The notes under the pieces are model-generated. The model was not told where the DNA came from. It saw nothing but the letters and a program-made list of their open reading frames with translations, and searched no databases. 64,000 bases of DNA from Ligustrum vulgare (Eukaryota > Streptophyta > Magnoliopsida > Lamiales > Oleaceae), in assembly GCA_963555705.1 (NCBI GenBank), contig OY743176.1:44283026-44347025 (forward strand), written 5' to 3'. How positions within the stretch are numbered: the first letter of the stretch is position 1; the number at the start of each line of letters is the position of its first letter. Below, in pieces: positions 45,911-56,626 of the stretch. Position numbers and translations under genes: made by a program.

Positions 45911-46080
45911 TGGCTCATCGAAGGGTTTTTTTAATCGGTTTTCATTTAATAGAGCACATCAATTGCAGGCAATACCTCATTCTCAAATTTTCTGTTTAGT
46001 GTTTATCTTAATCCTCTACTCCCGTTTTTTAGTCTAATTGTTTTATTAATTTGTTTTTGTCCAATTGAAATCAGGTGATG

Positions 46081-46408
46081 AGAAAAAAAACTGCAACAAT
46101 ATGATAGGATTTCATGATTCAGTTTATTTAAATCTCTGATGATTTCTCATATGTTTAATTTCGAATTAGTTTAACTCAATTGTTTTATTTATAAATTTCT
46201 GAGTTTTTTTTTAATTATTTGGGAGATATGATGAGTAATATTTGGTCCGTGTTTCTGAATCAACTGTGACTGATAAATCCTACCAACCTTTGATCTCCTC
46301 TTATATCATTAAAAATTTTCCAAAATTTTATTCAATTTTACTAAGTATCTATTCTGATACTGAGCGGAGATAATTTTGATGAATTGAGAGCTGCTAAAAT
46401 TTCATTTC
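46081..46408. other. AT-rich DNA, no gene seen
   Basis: T/A-rich sequence between the promoter-like segment and the short LTR. Nothing can be supported. Confidence 0.5.
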
Positions 46409-46601
46409 TGTTATAAGTTAGGTAATATTAGGTAATATTAGGAAAAAATCAGTGAATGAAAATTACTCTTATGCCCCTGTAAAATTTATATATTACGATT
46501 ATACCATTGTCCCCTCCTATAAATAGGGGCCTATATTCATTATGAAACATTAAGAATAAGAAATTCTCTCTGATTCTCTCTATATTCTCTATAGTTTTAC
46601 A
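46409..46601 (+). repeat. Short LTR (193 bp) of a truncated retrotransposon
   Basis: TGTTATAAGTTAGG...ATAGTTTTACA, with a TATA box CCTATAAATAGGGG at about 46517. It is followed at once by the primer-site-like ACACGTTATCAGCACGAG (46602-46619), a sequence found after many plant short-LTR Copia elements. No second LTR lies in the window; element 1 (47610) may have interrupted it. Confidence 0.6.
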
Positions 46602-46619
46602 ACACGTTATCAGCACGAG

Positions 46620-47609
46620 TCTCTAGCCAATTGAGTAATAATGGGAGTATGCTCTACAGTTGCATCTAAATGATGAACCTCTGTATCAGAAACCTGATTA
46701 TTACTAATCAATGTTTTATTTTCTCTCGAACTGAAAATAATGATTCCGACCAATCCAGATATTCGATCGACGATCAGCCACCGCCATCAGAACGAATTTG
46801 TCAAGGAGAAGCCTCGCCTGAAATTTGGAGATAATCCGATGGCTGAAACAGAAGATATCGACCAGAGAAGAAAAGTTGAAAAAAATAGAAACTTTCAACG
46901 CAAATTCACGCCAAACCATAAATCCAAATGACGATCGGACAACAGATCCATGACGACGGCGACGGGACGATCCTCCGGCACCGGCGCGTGTCGACGGATC
47001 CGGCACCGACGCGGCGGCGCGTGAGGCGCGTGAGGCCCACGCTCAGACGTCGACACCGCGCGTGGAGGCGAGTGAGAGAGATTCCGGCGATGACGTCAAC
47101 AGGAAGTTTGTTCATTTCGACGTTCTTGATTTTTCTATGGTCTTAATTTTCTGTTTGGTGCAATTTTGGACATTTTCCGGTAGTCGAACGTGGCGGCGTC
47201 GTAAAAACTATTTTTACGGAAATTCCGGCGAGATTTTAACTTCGGACCAAAAGTAAGTTTGTTCTAAATTAAATTTCAAACCTATTGACGGTTTCGATTT
47301 ATCCATATGATCAATATATTAAAATATGGACGATTTTGCCCTTAATGATACGATAAAATATATTAATCGTGATTTAACGAAATTGATTAATCATTATTAA
47401 TGATATGATGATAAGTGTTAATAAAATATATATTCTAAATTATTTAACACTACTATGTAATCAATACGATAAATTAAAAGATTTAAAAGTAACATAATAG
47501 TTGCTATACCGTGATGGATTGAGTTTTATGGACTGGATTTATACCTTAACTGGAGATGACTCATTATCGTAACGGATTGGACTATTATGAATACCTTGAC
47601 TGGATTTGA
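46620..47609 (+). other. Leader or captured DNA with a GC-rich island
   Basis: 46620-46920 has short open frames only. 46925-47100 is strikingly GC-rich (GGCGACGGGACG, CGGCACCGACGCGGCGGCG) in otherwise AT-rich surroundings; no known protein in any frame. 47280-47609 is AT-rich and ends at element 1. It may be the internal start of the short-LTR element. Confidence 0.4.
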
Positions 47610-50600
47610 TATAGCGACCCAGAATTTTTACGCAATTTTATAATTATTTTAATATTTAGAAAATTGTGTCGCTACTATTTCACCTATTATTTTGAAGTTA
47701 ACGCCGCGACGGATTCGTCTAGCCAAGTCAAGAAATATCGAATTTGTTCGATTTTAAATTAAAATTCGAATTTCTAAAATTATGTTATTTTAATTATTTA
47801 TTCAAAGTATTATTTTCAAAATCATTTTGAATTCCAAATTTATTAAAATATCTCAATTTTCCTTATTCAAATTATTTCAAGTCCAAATACGTAATTCAAT
47901 TTTTATATCAATATTTATTTATTTTCAAATTCATTTTCAGTCCAAAATGTATCTGTTTTAAATACGTTTCATAATCAAAGTTAGTCCAATATTTATCATA
48001 ATCAAAAATTTATCCAACCTACATTTCCACCCACGATTTTTCCTCTATTCTAATGATTCCCATGTTCCCTATTAACCATTTTCTTTTCTTTCTTTTTCTT
48101 TTCAAGTCATATGCCTCCTCTCTTTATACATCACCCCACAACCCTGAATGGTTGTGAATCTTTATCATCATCACTGACCAACCCCACAACCCTGCACCTT
48201 TTTCCTTTATCGCCGAAAGTCATCTTCCTCCTCCCCTTTTATAGTCCAGCCCACACTTCTCCCCTGCCTCTCCAATTCAACATCCATTTCACAACCCATC
48301 TTCATCATCCCATCACCAGCACCAGCGAACCACCAGCAGCTCCATTACCAACCTCCAATATCGATCACACAATAGCCACCATCACAGTTCACTACCCTCA
48401 ATCACCATCACACAACTCAGTCACACCTCCAAGAAATCAATTCACAGCCAATTCATAAAGCCACGGTCAACCAGCACTCCTCAATCCAGCCATCGCCAAC
48501 CGTCTGCAACCACAGTTCAACCTCAACCATAGCCATGAACTTCCATCATCATCACCCCAATTTCAAAATCGATCTCAACACACTCACTGCAATCACCTAC
48601 AATCTGACACTATTGCCACCTCCAACTCCCCACTTCCACGATCGGACAACAAACCATCACCGCACAAATCCATCACCATCACTGTTCAATCCCAACCCAA
48701 AACCTGCAGCAAAACCACCTAAACCGCCGTTCACTACCTCAATCACCAATTGCTGCCAAAAGCCAAGTCCTCGAATCCAACCACCAGCAATCATAGATAA
48801 AACCCAAAATCAACTAAACCAAAGACTTACCTCGACGCCGACTGCCAGTGACCGGATTTGTCACCGGAAATCGCAATCAAGATCAGATCTTGAGCCTTGG
48901 ATTCACCTCGAATCAACACCAAAACCTAGCCTAAATCACCACCACATGATGGCCGAACCATCGCCGAACCACCGCCGGCGTTTGGCTCGCGGCAACCTTG
49001 ACTGAAAGTAGTCGATCGCCAGCTTTTTCAGCCTTCGTCTCTCGCCTCTTTTTTTTTTCTCTGTCTTCGTCTTTTTTTTTCAGTTGAATGCAAATGATAG
49101 AGAGAGAAGAGATAATCTGATTTTAAACTTTCGGAAATTGCTTTTTGGTCCTTGAAGTTTTAAAGATTTCAAATCAGCCCCTCAAGTTTTGAAATGTTTT
49201 AATCCAGCCCTTTTAGCTTCAAACTTATCATTTCAGTCCCTGCTGATTTTATTAATTTGATTTTAAGCTCAACTTTCAAAAGTATTCATTTTAATCTCTC
49301 AACTTTCAAAATATCTATTTTAGTCCCTCAACTATCAAAAGTATTCATTTTAATCCCTCAACTTTCAAAATATCTATTTTAGTCCCTGAACTTTCAAAAG
49401 TATTCATTTTAGTCCCTCAACTTTCAAAACATCAATTTTAGTCCTCAAATTATAATTTATCATTTTGAATTATATATTCGATATACTAAAGTGACTTATT
49501 GGCTAAGACGAAGCGTACGGAGAATTCAAAGAAATTGAAGTCATTCCCGCTCAACTTTGCACTCGTCGGATTTGAGGTAGACTCGCACTTATTAATTGAT
49601 TTAAATTATGATTTCATATAAATGTCATGTGACTTGTGAAAGTCAATTTTCAAGAAAATTAAGTATGTTTTATGAAAGGTAAATATACCTTATGTTTTTA
49701 TGAAAAGTAAGTATACCCTATGTTTTTACGATAATGTTTTATATGTTTTGGATCATTGCTATGCACATAAGAATTCTTACCACCTAAGTTCGGTAAAATT
49801 CTTGTGTCTCCATAAGTTTATGAGGATTTACCACCTAAGTTCGGTAAAATTCCTGTCTTTCCATATGTTTATGAGGATTTACCACCTAAGTTCGGTAAAA
49901 TTCCTGTCGCGTATGTTTATGAGGATTTCGATCCTATCTTATGTTATGATGGAAATGATCCCTATGAATTTCATGAATTATGTTTTGGTATACTTACTGT
50001 TATTATGATCTTACGGTTATTATGATCTTACTGTGATTTTACTGTTATTATGATTTTACTGCATAAGAATTCTTGCCACCTAAGTTCGGTAAAGTTCTTG
50101 TGTCTTCCTATGTTTATGAGGATTTCAATCCTATCTTATGTTATGCTTTCAAAAGAAATTATGCTTGGCATAATTAAAATGTTTTTATAAGTATATGGTT
50201 TTCAAAGAGCTGTTTTCAAAGAGCTATTTTCAAAGAGCCTATGATTTGAAAAATATGTTCCGTGCTGTAATGCACAATATGAGTTTTATCAAGAGCCGTT
50301 TTATAAAGAAGCTCTATCAATGCCCGTTTTATAAAGAGCCGGGATTTATGTGTTTAATCATCTTATAAATTAAATTAATTTGCGATGAGTCTACTGAGTA
50401 TTTCCCCCATGAAATACTCACCCTACTTTTTAACAGTTTTGCAGATTTCGGAGACGGTGGCGAGCGATGAATGATGGTGGCAATAATCGTTAAACGGTTG
50501 AAAGTTTGACGTTAATGATTTCCGTATTTTTTCCAAACAATCGAATAATTTAGAGAAGTTCATTTATTTGAGAAATTATGACATTGTCAATTTCTTTACA

Positions 50601-50784
50601 AAATTAATGGTTCGATTTACTATTTCAAATGGTTTCATAAATGTTTTCAATTTTATCGGCCATTACAGTTTATTTAATGTTGCCAAAAATGAATTTCAAC
50701 TATTTCTTCCGCAAAAATATTATTCGAAAAATTTAGACAGAAAATGACGTAGTGAATCGGGTATACGGAACTCGGGGCGCTACA
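47610..50784 (+). repeat. 5' LTR of element 1 (3,175 bp)
   Basis: Begins TATAGCGACCCAGAA, ends GGGGCGCTACA. Within it are a CCA/CAT-rich stretch (48110-49005), a CTCAACTTTCAAAA-type tandem repeat (49250-49440) and repeats around a TTACC...GGTAA hairpin (49770-50100). Long open frames in the CCA-rich part are compositional. Confidence 0.9.
49771..50100. repeat. Tandem hairpin units TTACCACCTAAGTTCGGTAA
   Basis: Four copies of a GAATTCTTACC-loop-GGTAAAATTC-type hairpin at about 49771, 49829, 49880 and 50068. The first three are spaced about 52-57 bases. A fifth, TTGCCATTTAAGTTCGGTAA, occurs in element 2's LTR (56110). Confidence 0.8.
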
Positions 50785-51640
50785 AGTTGGTATCAGAGCT
50801 AGTCTGCGTTTCTGTAGACTGGTAAAATTTTCAAAAAGAATTTTCAAGAAATATTTTCATTATAAGATTTTTATTGATGAAGATTGCCACTGCCATCATT
50901 CGTTCCACCAACTCCGAGGTAAAGAAGTTTATGATGTTTAAAGTTATTTCAGTATTTCGAATACTCATTTTATTGATTTATGAGAAAGAATGAAGAGTAT
51001 TTTGGATACTTATGATTTATGAGAATAAGAATGTATTTCTTCGAAAATAATGATGTTGTTATGCTTTGTCATAACTTATATGCTTTAATGTATGATTATG
51101 AGAAAATTTTTAAGAAAGAAAACGAGTGTTGAGCATAATGGGAATAATATGATTTAAGAATGATTTTTAAATAATTTTTGTCCTCGAGTTAGAAATGATG
51201 AACCCTAGATGGACTTTGCATAATTGATTTTAGACATGGCATATATTTATAAGTATGAGTAATCTTTTGAGCCAATTAAGGTATGGAAGGAAATGATATT
51301 GTGATATTGAAAAAAATATGATTTGAAATTGTTATGTTGAGGAATTATGAATGGAATTATGAGATATTTTTGATGATATTGAAGTGTTGGAATCGTTTTC
51401 AATATTTTAGATCGTTGTGATCAAATGTGGAGTTATTTGTTATTGTGAGTTATGAAGTATGCTTATGTTTTGGGATAAGTCCAAATTACAAGGGAGACTC
51501 TGTTCAGAATTTTATCAATTGAAATTAAGAGCATGATATGATAAGCATCTACTAAAGAATTAAGGTTAGACATGCAAGTTCATTTACATCACAAACGAGA
51601 TTTAGTAGATGATAACAGAAATTTTATTATTTTCTCATAA
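50785..51640 (+). other. Leader of element 1, no gag
   Basis: Primer site, then AT-rich sequence full of ATGATTATGAG-like phrases. I see no gag or other frame. A similar but shorter stretch lies in element 2 (57540-58080). Confidence 0.7.
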
Positions 51641-51644
51641 GGAG

Positions 51645-52000
51645 AACACACAAGAGTCACACTGGAAAGGAAATTCATGAAACACACAAAAGCAAACGAG
51701 AGAAGCATGGGATAATCCTCAAAATGAGAGATGTGTTTCCGGAGTAGCCGTATCCTACCACCTCTGATCTTTTGAGGAAAATAAAGAAACCTTCAAAGAG
51801 GTGTGTTTCGAGAGTAAGAATACTCCATAATCTACCACCTTGGATCTTTGAAGTACACACAAGATTTAAACATTAAGGAAATCCTAGTAAATGGAGGGGT
51901 GTCTCGAGAGTGAGAATACTCCGTACTCTACCCCCACCTATTCTAAGATTCAAAGAGTTAAATTTACATTAACCGGACTCCATTTTCGCTTGATTCCCCT
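51645..52000 (-). repeat. Three-fold repeated module downstream of LOG copy 1
   Basis: TGTGTTTCCGGAGTAGCC...CTACCACCT, GTGTTTCGAGAGTAAGAATACTCC...CTACCACCT and GTGTCTCGAGAGTGAGAATACTCC...CTACCCCCACC follow each other at about 80-base spacing. All are kept in element 2 (58258-58470). In the LOG reading direction they form the 3' flank. Confidence 0.8.
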
Positions 52001-52024
52001 TCCTTGCGACCAATCTATTTTAAC

Positions 52025-52603
52025 TCATGCTGGATCTTGTATTGAGATATATGACTGCAGCTTATCCAGTAGTTCATCAATAGTAGGAGCAGAAATAAGA
52101 AGCCTTCTGGAAAATGGAGAGATGAATCCCTGTTCCACAGCATAATCAAGAAAGGTTAACAAACCATCAAAGAAATTGTTAACATTCAGAAGCCCAATAG
52201 GCTTAGTATGGAGATCTAGTTGAGCCCACGAGGTAATGTTAAAGATTTCTTCTAAGGTACCAAAACCTCCGGGCAGGGCTATAAAGGCATCAGAACCATA
52301 TAGCATACAAGTTATGCGTTCATGGATGGATAAGGTTTGAACTTCATGCCCTCGTGTTTTGCCTGCAACATCTACCAAAGGGACAGGTATAACACCGATT
52401 ACTTTTGATTTCTCTGCAAGAGCAGATTGGGAAACACAACCCATTAGACCACTGCTACCACCCCCATATACAAGAGTGATACCTTTTTCCCCCAGTTTCT
52501 TTCCAAGATCTACGGCCGCTTCTAGATAACCGAAGCCTTTCCCCACTTTTGATCCACAAAATACACAAATAGTTTTGATCTGTCGAAGTTTTGGTGCTTC
52601 CAT
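52025..52603 (-). CDS. LOG: LOG-like cytokinin phosphoribohydrolase, copy 1 (truncated tail)
   Basis: 192 residues. LOG enzymes release active cytokinin bases from riboside monophosphates in the cytosol. FCGS (15-18), YGGGSSGLMG (46-55) and the signature PGGFGTLEE (111-119) are intact, as is SWAQLDLHTKPIGLLNV. The usual HxRKxxM reads HERITCM (94-100), so a lysine common in the family is absent; that may reflect a LOG-like subfamily. A TGA ends the frame where copy 2 continues for 25 residues. The gene has no introns, unlike typical plant LOG genes, so it probably arose from a processed transcript. It runs antisense to element 1. Expression is unknown. Confidence 0.9.
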   Translation of the reverse strand: MEAPKLRQIKTICVFCGSKVGKGFGYLEAAVDLGKKLGEKGITLVYGGGSSGLMGCVSQSALAEKSKVIGVIPVPLVDVAGKTRGHEVQTLSIHERITCMLYGSDAFIALPGGFGTLEEIFNITSWAQLDLHTKPIGLLNVNNFFDGLLTFLDYAVEQGFISPFSRRLLISAPTIDELLDKLQSYISIQDPA

Positions 52604-52902
52604 CTTTGATAGTATAGAAAAGAAAACTTACGAAGAAGATGTGATTTTGGGATGCCTGAACTATGAAATATGTTTGGCTATTTGAAGCCGGAAAAATTTA
52701 CTGTTTTTGATTGATTCTGAAAAAGTAAAGATTTACTTTTGACAAAATCAGCCCACTTTTGAATATTTTTATCGTATCGAGGCTGTCACCTTTCGGCGAT
52801 TAAATATTTTATTTCCAGCTTTATCAAACCTCGAGAAAGGAAAATATATTTTATTTTCAAAACGCGTGAAAGAAAGCAGCAAAATATTTTAAAAGATTTA
52901 CC

Positions 52903-53454
52903 TTATATCATTGTTGAACTGCCAGAAGCCTCATTTTGTAAAACAGACTGGCAAACAGGATCTTTCGATATTATATTTTGGAGACTATAACGATTTTTGT
53001 CCTCGTTAAACTGAGCGTATAAGGAGAGAAGTTCACGTTGTACATAACCACTTGGGTGCGTCTCAAGAGTCAGTCGAATATCATCCAAAGACTCCTTACT
53101 CAGTCCACCCTTTATGAATTCGATTTTATCATCCCGATTAATAGAAGAATATCCTACTGATTTGCAACGAGTATCACAATTCCAACGAGCACATTTGTAG
53201 CAACCACCCAGCCTTTTTGCTCTTCGTTTATTTGCGAACGTGCTTTTGCCTAAACCAGGCATATGTTTTGGAAATGTTGATGGTAATTCACCAGATAGTC
53301 GAACCTTTGCTTCTATCAACCAGCGAACATCTTCTGGAATACCATGAGTCATCAGCAACCTCAATCTTTCGAGTCTTATTCTATAGATCTTTCTCAGATC
53401 ATTCATAGGAAGACTGGAATAATACTTGCGGATGTTTGTAAGGATGATATCCAT
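52903..53454 (-). CDS. Basic Cys-cluster protein of unknown family, copy 1
   Basis: About 183 residues from the start MDIILTNIRKYYSS shared with copy 2; an in-frame ATG five codons upstream (53469) exists only here. An N-terminal helix-rich part (RKIYRIRLERLRLL, then VRWLIEAKVRLSGELP) is followed by a basic patch KRRAKR and a cysteine cluster CYKCARWNCDTRC (CX2CX4CX3C). Then comes a charged segment (RDDKIEFIKGGLSKESLDD) and a conserved THPSGYVQRELLSLYAQF. I do not recognise the family. The basic patch plus cysteine cluster recalls small nucleic-acid-binding cysteine-rich proteins of some plant RNA viruses, but this is layout only. It lies 300 bp upstream of LOG on the same strand. Confidence 0.75.
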   Translation of the reverse strand: MDIILTNIRKYYSSLPMNDLRKIYRIRLERLRLLMTHGIPEDVRWLIEAKVRLSGELPSTFPKHMPGLGKSTFANKRRAKRLGGCYKCARWNCDTRCKSVGYSSINRDDKIEFIKGGLSKESLDDIRLTLETHPSGYVQRELLSLYAQFNEDKNRYSLQNIISKDPVCQSVLQNEASGSSTMI

Positions 53455-53486
53455 TGTTTGATGATTCAACCTCTTCCCATCACGAA

Positions 53487-53497
53487 CTATTTAAAAG
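53487..53497 (-). promoter_or_regulatory. Possible TATA box of the antisense cassette
   Basis: Minus-strand CTTTTAAATAG, kept as CCTTTAAATAG at 60022-60032 in element 2 while the surroundings vary. It is only about 33 bases from the shared ATG, so a promoter role would imply a very short leader. Confidence 0.3.
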
Positions 53498-54153
53498 CAT
53501 TAAGGATCTGAGTGAATCCGCGTGATGTTGTGTCCAGCAAGAAAGAGCAGGATTATTTTAATGGAAAAGAGGGAACAAGAGTTTATGCGCCGTTTACTTT
53601 ATCGATAAAGGAGATTTGATTGGAGATTTGGAATATTTTCTTGGATTATGGGTACTGATATTTTGTTTTAATAATAATCATGGTATAGTGTGAGAATACG
53701 TGGAAAGTAAAATGAGTACCGTATTGAATCAGAATTCATACGTATATACAAGTGAAAGAAATACTTTGCAGGAAATGCGGTGACATTTAAGTATAGAATC
53801 TTAGTTATTTGGAAGATATATACGAATATTTGAGGTCACATGATACGATGATAAGTGACAAGTTACATGAATACTACAAGATATGATGAAATATCACATA
53901 CGATTGGGAATTTTCATTTTGATTCAGAAGAATTTATGAGTAGACATATGTCTATTATTGATAGAAAAGTCCATGTTCTTAAGAAAACAAATTGATGCAT
54001 TTAGACAAAGTCCAGTGGGTTAAATATGGTTGGGTTAAATATGGTAGCAATGATGCTACATAAGAAGAAAAAGAGATTCTGATTAAGTATTCAGAAATCA
54101 TAAGATCAAGTAAGTTTAATTTCGAGGACGAAATTATTTTAAGTGGGTAAGAT
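53498..54153 (+). other. 3' internal region of element 1
   Basis: Non-coding AT-rich sequence ending in the gypsy-type tail TTTCGAGGACGAAATTATTT and purine tract AAGTGGGTAAG before the 3' LTR. Confidence 0.7.
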
Positions 54154-54893
54154 TATAGCGACCCAGAATTTTTACGCAATTTTATAATTATTTTAATATT
54201 TAGAAAATTGTGTCGCTACTATTTCACCTATTATTTTGAAGTTAACGCCGCGACGGATTCGTCTAGCCAAGTCAAGAAATATCGAATTTGTTCGATTTTA
54301 AATTAAAATTCGAATTTCTAAAATTATGTTATTTTAATTATTTATTCAAAGTATTATTTTCAAAATCATTTTGAATTCCAAATTTATTAAAATATCTCAA
54401 TTTTCCTTATTCAAATTATTTCAAGTCCAAATACGTAATTCAATTTTTATATCAATATTTATTTATTTTCAAATTCATTTTCAGTCCAAAATGTATCTGT
54501 TTTAAATACGTTTCATAATCAAAGTTAGTCCAATATTTATCATAATCAAAAATTTATCCAACCTACATTTCCACCCACGATTTTTCCTCTATTCTAATGA
54601 TTCCCATGTTCCCTATTAACCATTTTCTTTTCTTTCTTTTTCTTTTCAAGTCATATGCCTCCTCTCTTTATACATCACCCCACAACCCTGAATGGTTGTG
54701 AATCTTTATCATCATCACTGACCAACCCCACAACCCTGCACCTTTTTCCTTTATCGCCGAAAGTCATCTTCCTCCTCCCCTTTTATAGTCCAGCCCACAC
54801 TTCTCCCCTGCCTCTCCAATTCAACATCCATTTCACAACCCATCTTCATCATCCCATCACCAGCACCAGCGAACCACCAGCAGCTCCATTACC
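54154..54893 (+). repeat. 3' LTR of element 1, first part
   Basis: Identical in layout to 47610-48349. It breaks at CCATTACC (54893) where element 2 inserted, and continues at 62499. Confidence 0.93.
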
Positions 54894-55189
54894 TGTAGCA
54901 ACCAAGAATTTTTACGCGATTAATAATTATTTTAATAGAAAATCGTGTCGCTACTATTTCACCCATTTTTATTAAGTTAACGCAGCGACGTATTCGTATA
55001 GCCAAGTCAAGAAATAATCGAGATCGTTCGATTTTAAATTAAATTCCGAATTTCTAAAAATATCTCCATTTTCTTGATTTAAAGTATATTAAGTCCAAAT
55101 ACTTAATTCAATGTTATCCCAATATTTATTTATACAAAAATTACTTTTATTATTTAAATTAAGAAAATATATGCAAGCATGAGAGGTTC

Positions 55190-55605
55190 CATTATATGTA
55201 ATCATGAAGAACATAATATTTGTATAAAAAATGGAAAAGTATATGAATGATTTATATACTCCATTATATATAATCATGAAGAGCATAATATTTGTATAAA
55301 TATGGAAAAGTATATGAATGATTTATATACTCCATTATATATAATCATGAAGAGCATAATATTTGTATAAATATGGAAAAGTATATGAATGATTGATAAG
55401 ACTCCATTATATGTAATCATGAAGAGCATAATATTTGTATAAAAAATGGAAAAGTATATGAATGATTTATATACTCCATTATATATAATCATGAAGAGCA
55501 TAATATTTGTATAAATATGGAAAAATATATGAATGATTGATAGACTCCATTATATATAATCATGAAGAGCATATTATTTGTATAAATATGGAAAAGTATA
55601 TGAAT
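55190..55605. repeat. Six-fold 69-71-bp tandem repeat in element 2's LTR
   Basis: The unit ACTCCATTATATATAATCAT ... GAAAAGTATATGAATGATT repeats about six times. The same array lies at 61210-61625 in the 3' LTR. Minus-strand frames in it are repeat artefacts. Confidence 0.9.
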
Positions 55606-55839
55606 GGTGCTTTACTTTAAGAAAAGGATGTGTTAAAATTAATAGAATTGAATGATTATGTTTACAATATGCCAACTTTATACATCTATTTAAACCCATC
55701 TCTTTTACACACAACTCTACACATATACACTTATTTCCAACCTCTTGACAAAATCCACAAGTAAGAGAAATTCAAGGTGGTCAAGAAAGTTTTGGTCCAT
55801 TTACTACTACACTTCATTTTAATCTTTTAAAAGGTAAGT

Positions 55840-56010
55840 ATATCTTATGTTTTTATGAAAATTAAGTATGTTGTTATGAAATGTAAGTATATCTTATGTT
55901 TTTATGAAAATTAAGTATGTTGTTATGAAATGTAAGTATATCTTATGTTTTTATGAAAATTAAGTATGTTGTTATGAAATGTAAGTATATCTTATGTTTT
56001 TATGAAAATG
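55840..56010. repeat. 49-bp minisatellite (4 units; 3 in the 3' LTR)
   Basis: The unit GTATATCTTATGTTTTTATG...AAATGTAA occurs four times here and three times at 61857-61980. Confidence 0.9.
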
Positions 56011-56522
56011 TTTGGATCATTGCTATGAAATCAATCTCACAAGATTGTTATGGGTTCCATATGATATGTTTATGATTATGCTAAGGGGACCGGAGTTTAG
56101 TAGCGCTACACATAAGAATTCTTGCCATTTAAGTTCGGTAAAATTCTTGTGTCTCCCTATGTTTATGAGTATTTCGATCCTATCCTATGTTATGATGAAA
56201 ATGATCCATATGCTTTCAAAAGAAAATTTATGCTTGGTATACTTACTGGGATTTTATAAATCTCACTCCACGATATTTACCATTTTCAGATAATTGAAGG
56301 TTCGAGGCGGTCAACATGGAAGTGGCAAAAGTGGTTAAGATTGATGAGATAATTATGTTGAACTTTATGTAAGAAAATTATGTTCTATTTTTATTCACAA
56401 ATAAAATTATGGGATTCTAATTATTCTTTTGAATAATTTTACATTACTATTTAAGTCTCGATAATATGATATGAGTCACTTTTAGTGGCACTCGAATGGT
56501 CGAGAATTCGGGTCGTCACAGT

Positions 56523-56535
56523 TGGTATCAGAGCC
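56523..56535 (+). other. Primer-binding site of element 2
   Basis: TGGTATCAGAGCC, two bases after the LTR. A 25-base A run follows at 56583-56607 and the near-palindrome ACTATTCACGTGAACAGT at 56609-56626. Confidence 0.9.
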
Positions 56536-56626
56536 AAGAGTTTTAAAAACGATTCTGTAGATTTTTGAAATTTTATTTCTTAAAAAAAAAAAAAAAAAAA
56601 AAAAAAACACTATTCACGTGAACAGT

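Larger units (their letters stand above)
54894..56520 (+). repeat. 5' LTR of element 2
   Basis: TGTAGCAACCAAGAATTTT to GGGTCGTCACA. It contains a 69-71-bp tandem array (55190-55605) and four 49-bp units (about 55840-56010). Confidence 0.95.

Noticed and set aside
48535..49005. A 156-residue His/Pro-rich open frame, repeated at 62684-63154, as a possible protein gene
   Set aside because: It lies inside element 1's LTR, in CCA/CAT-rich sequence, and is kept in both places only because they are two LTR copies. A similar composition occurs in the related solo LTR. No family motif.
55274..55501. Minus-strand frames with repeated YNGVYKSFIYFS
   Set aside because: A product of the 69-71-bp tandem repeat, not a gene.
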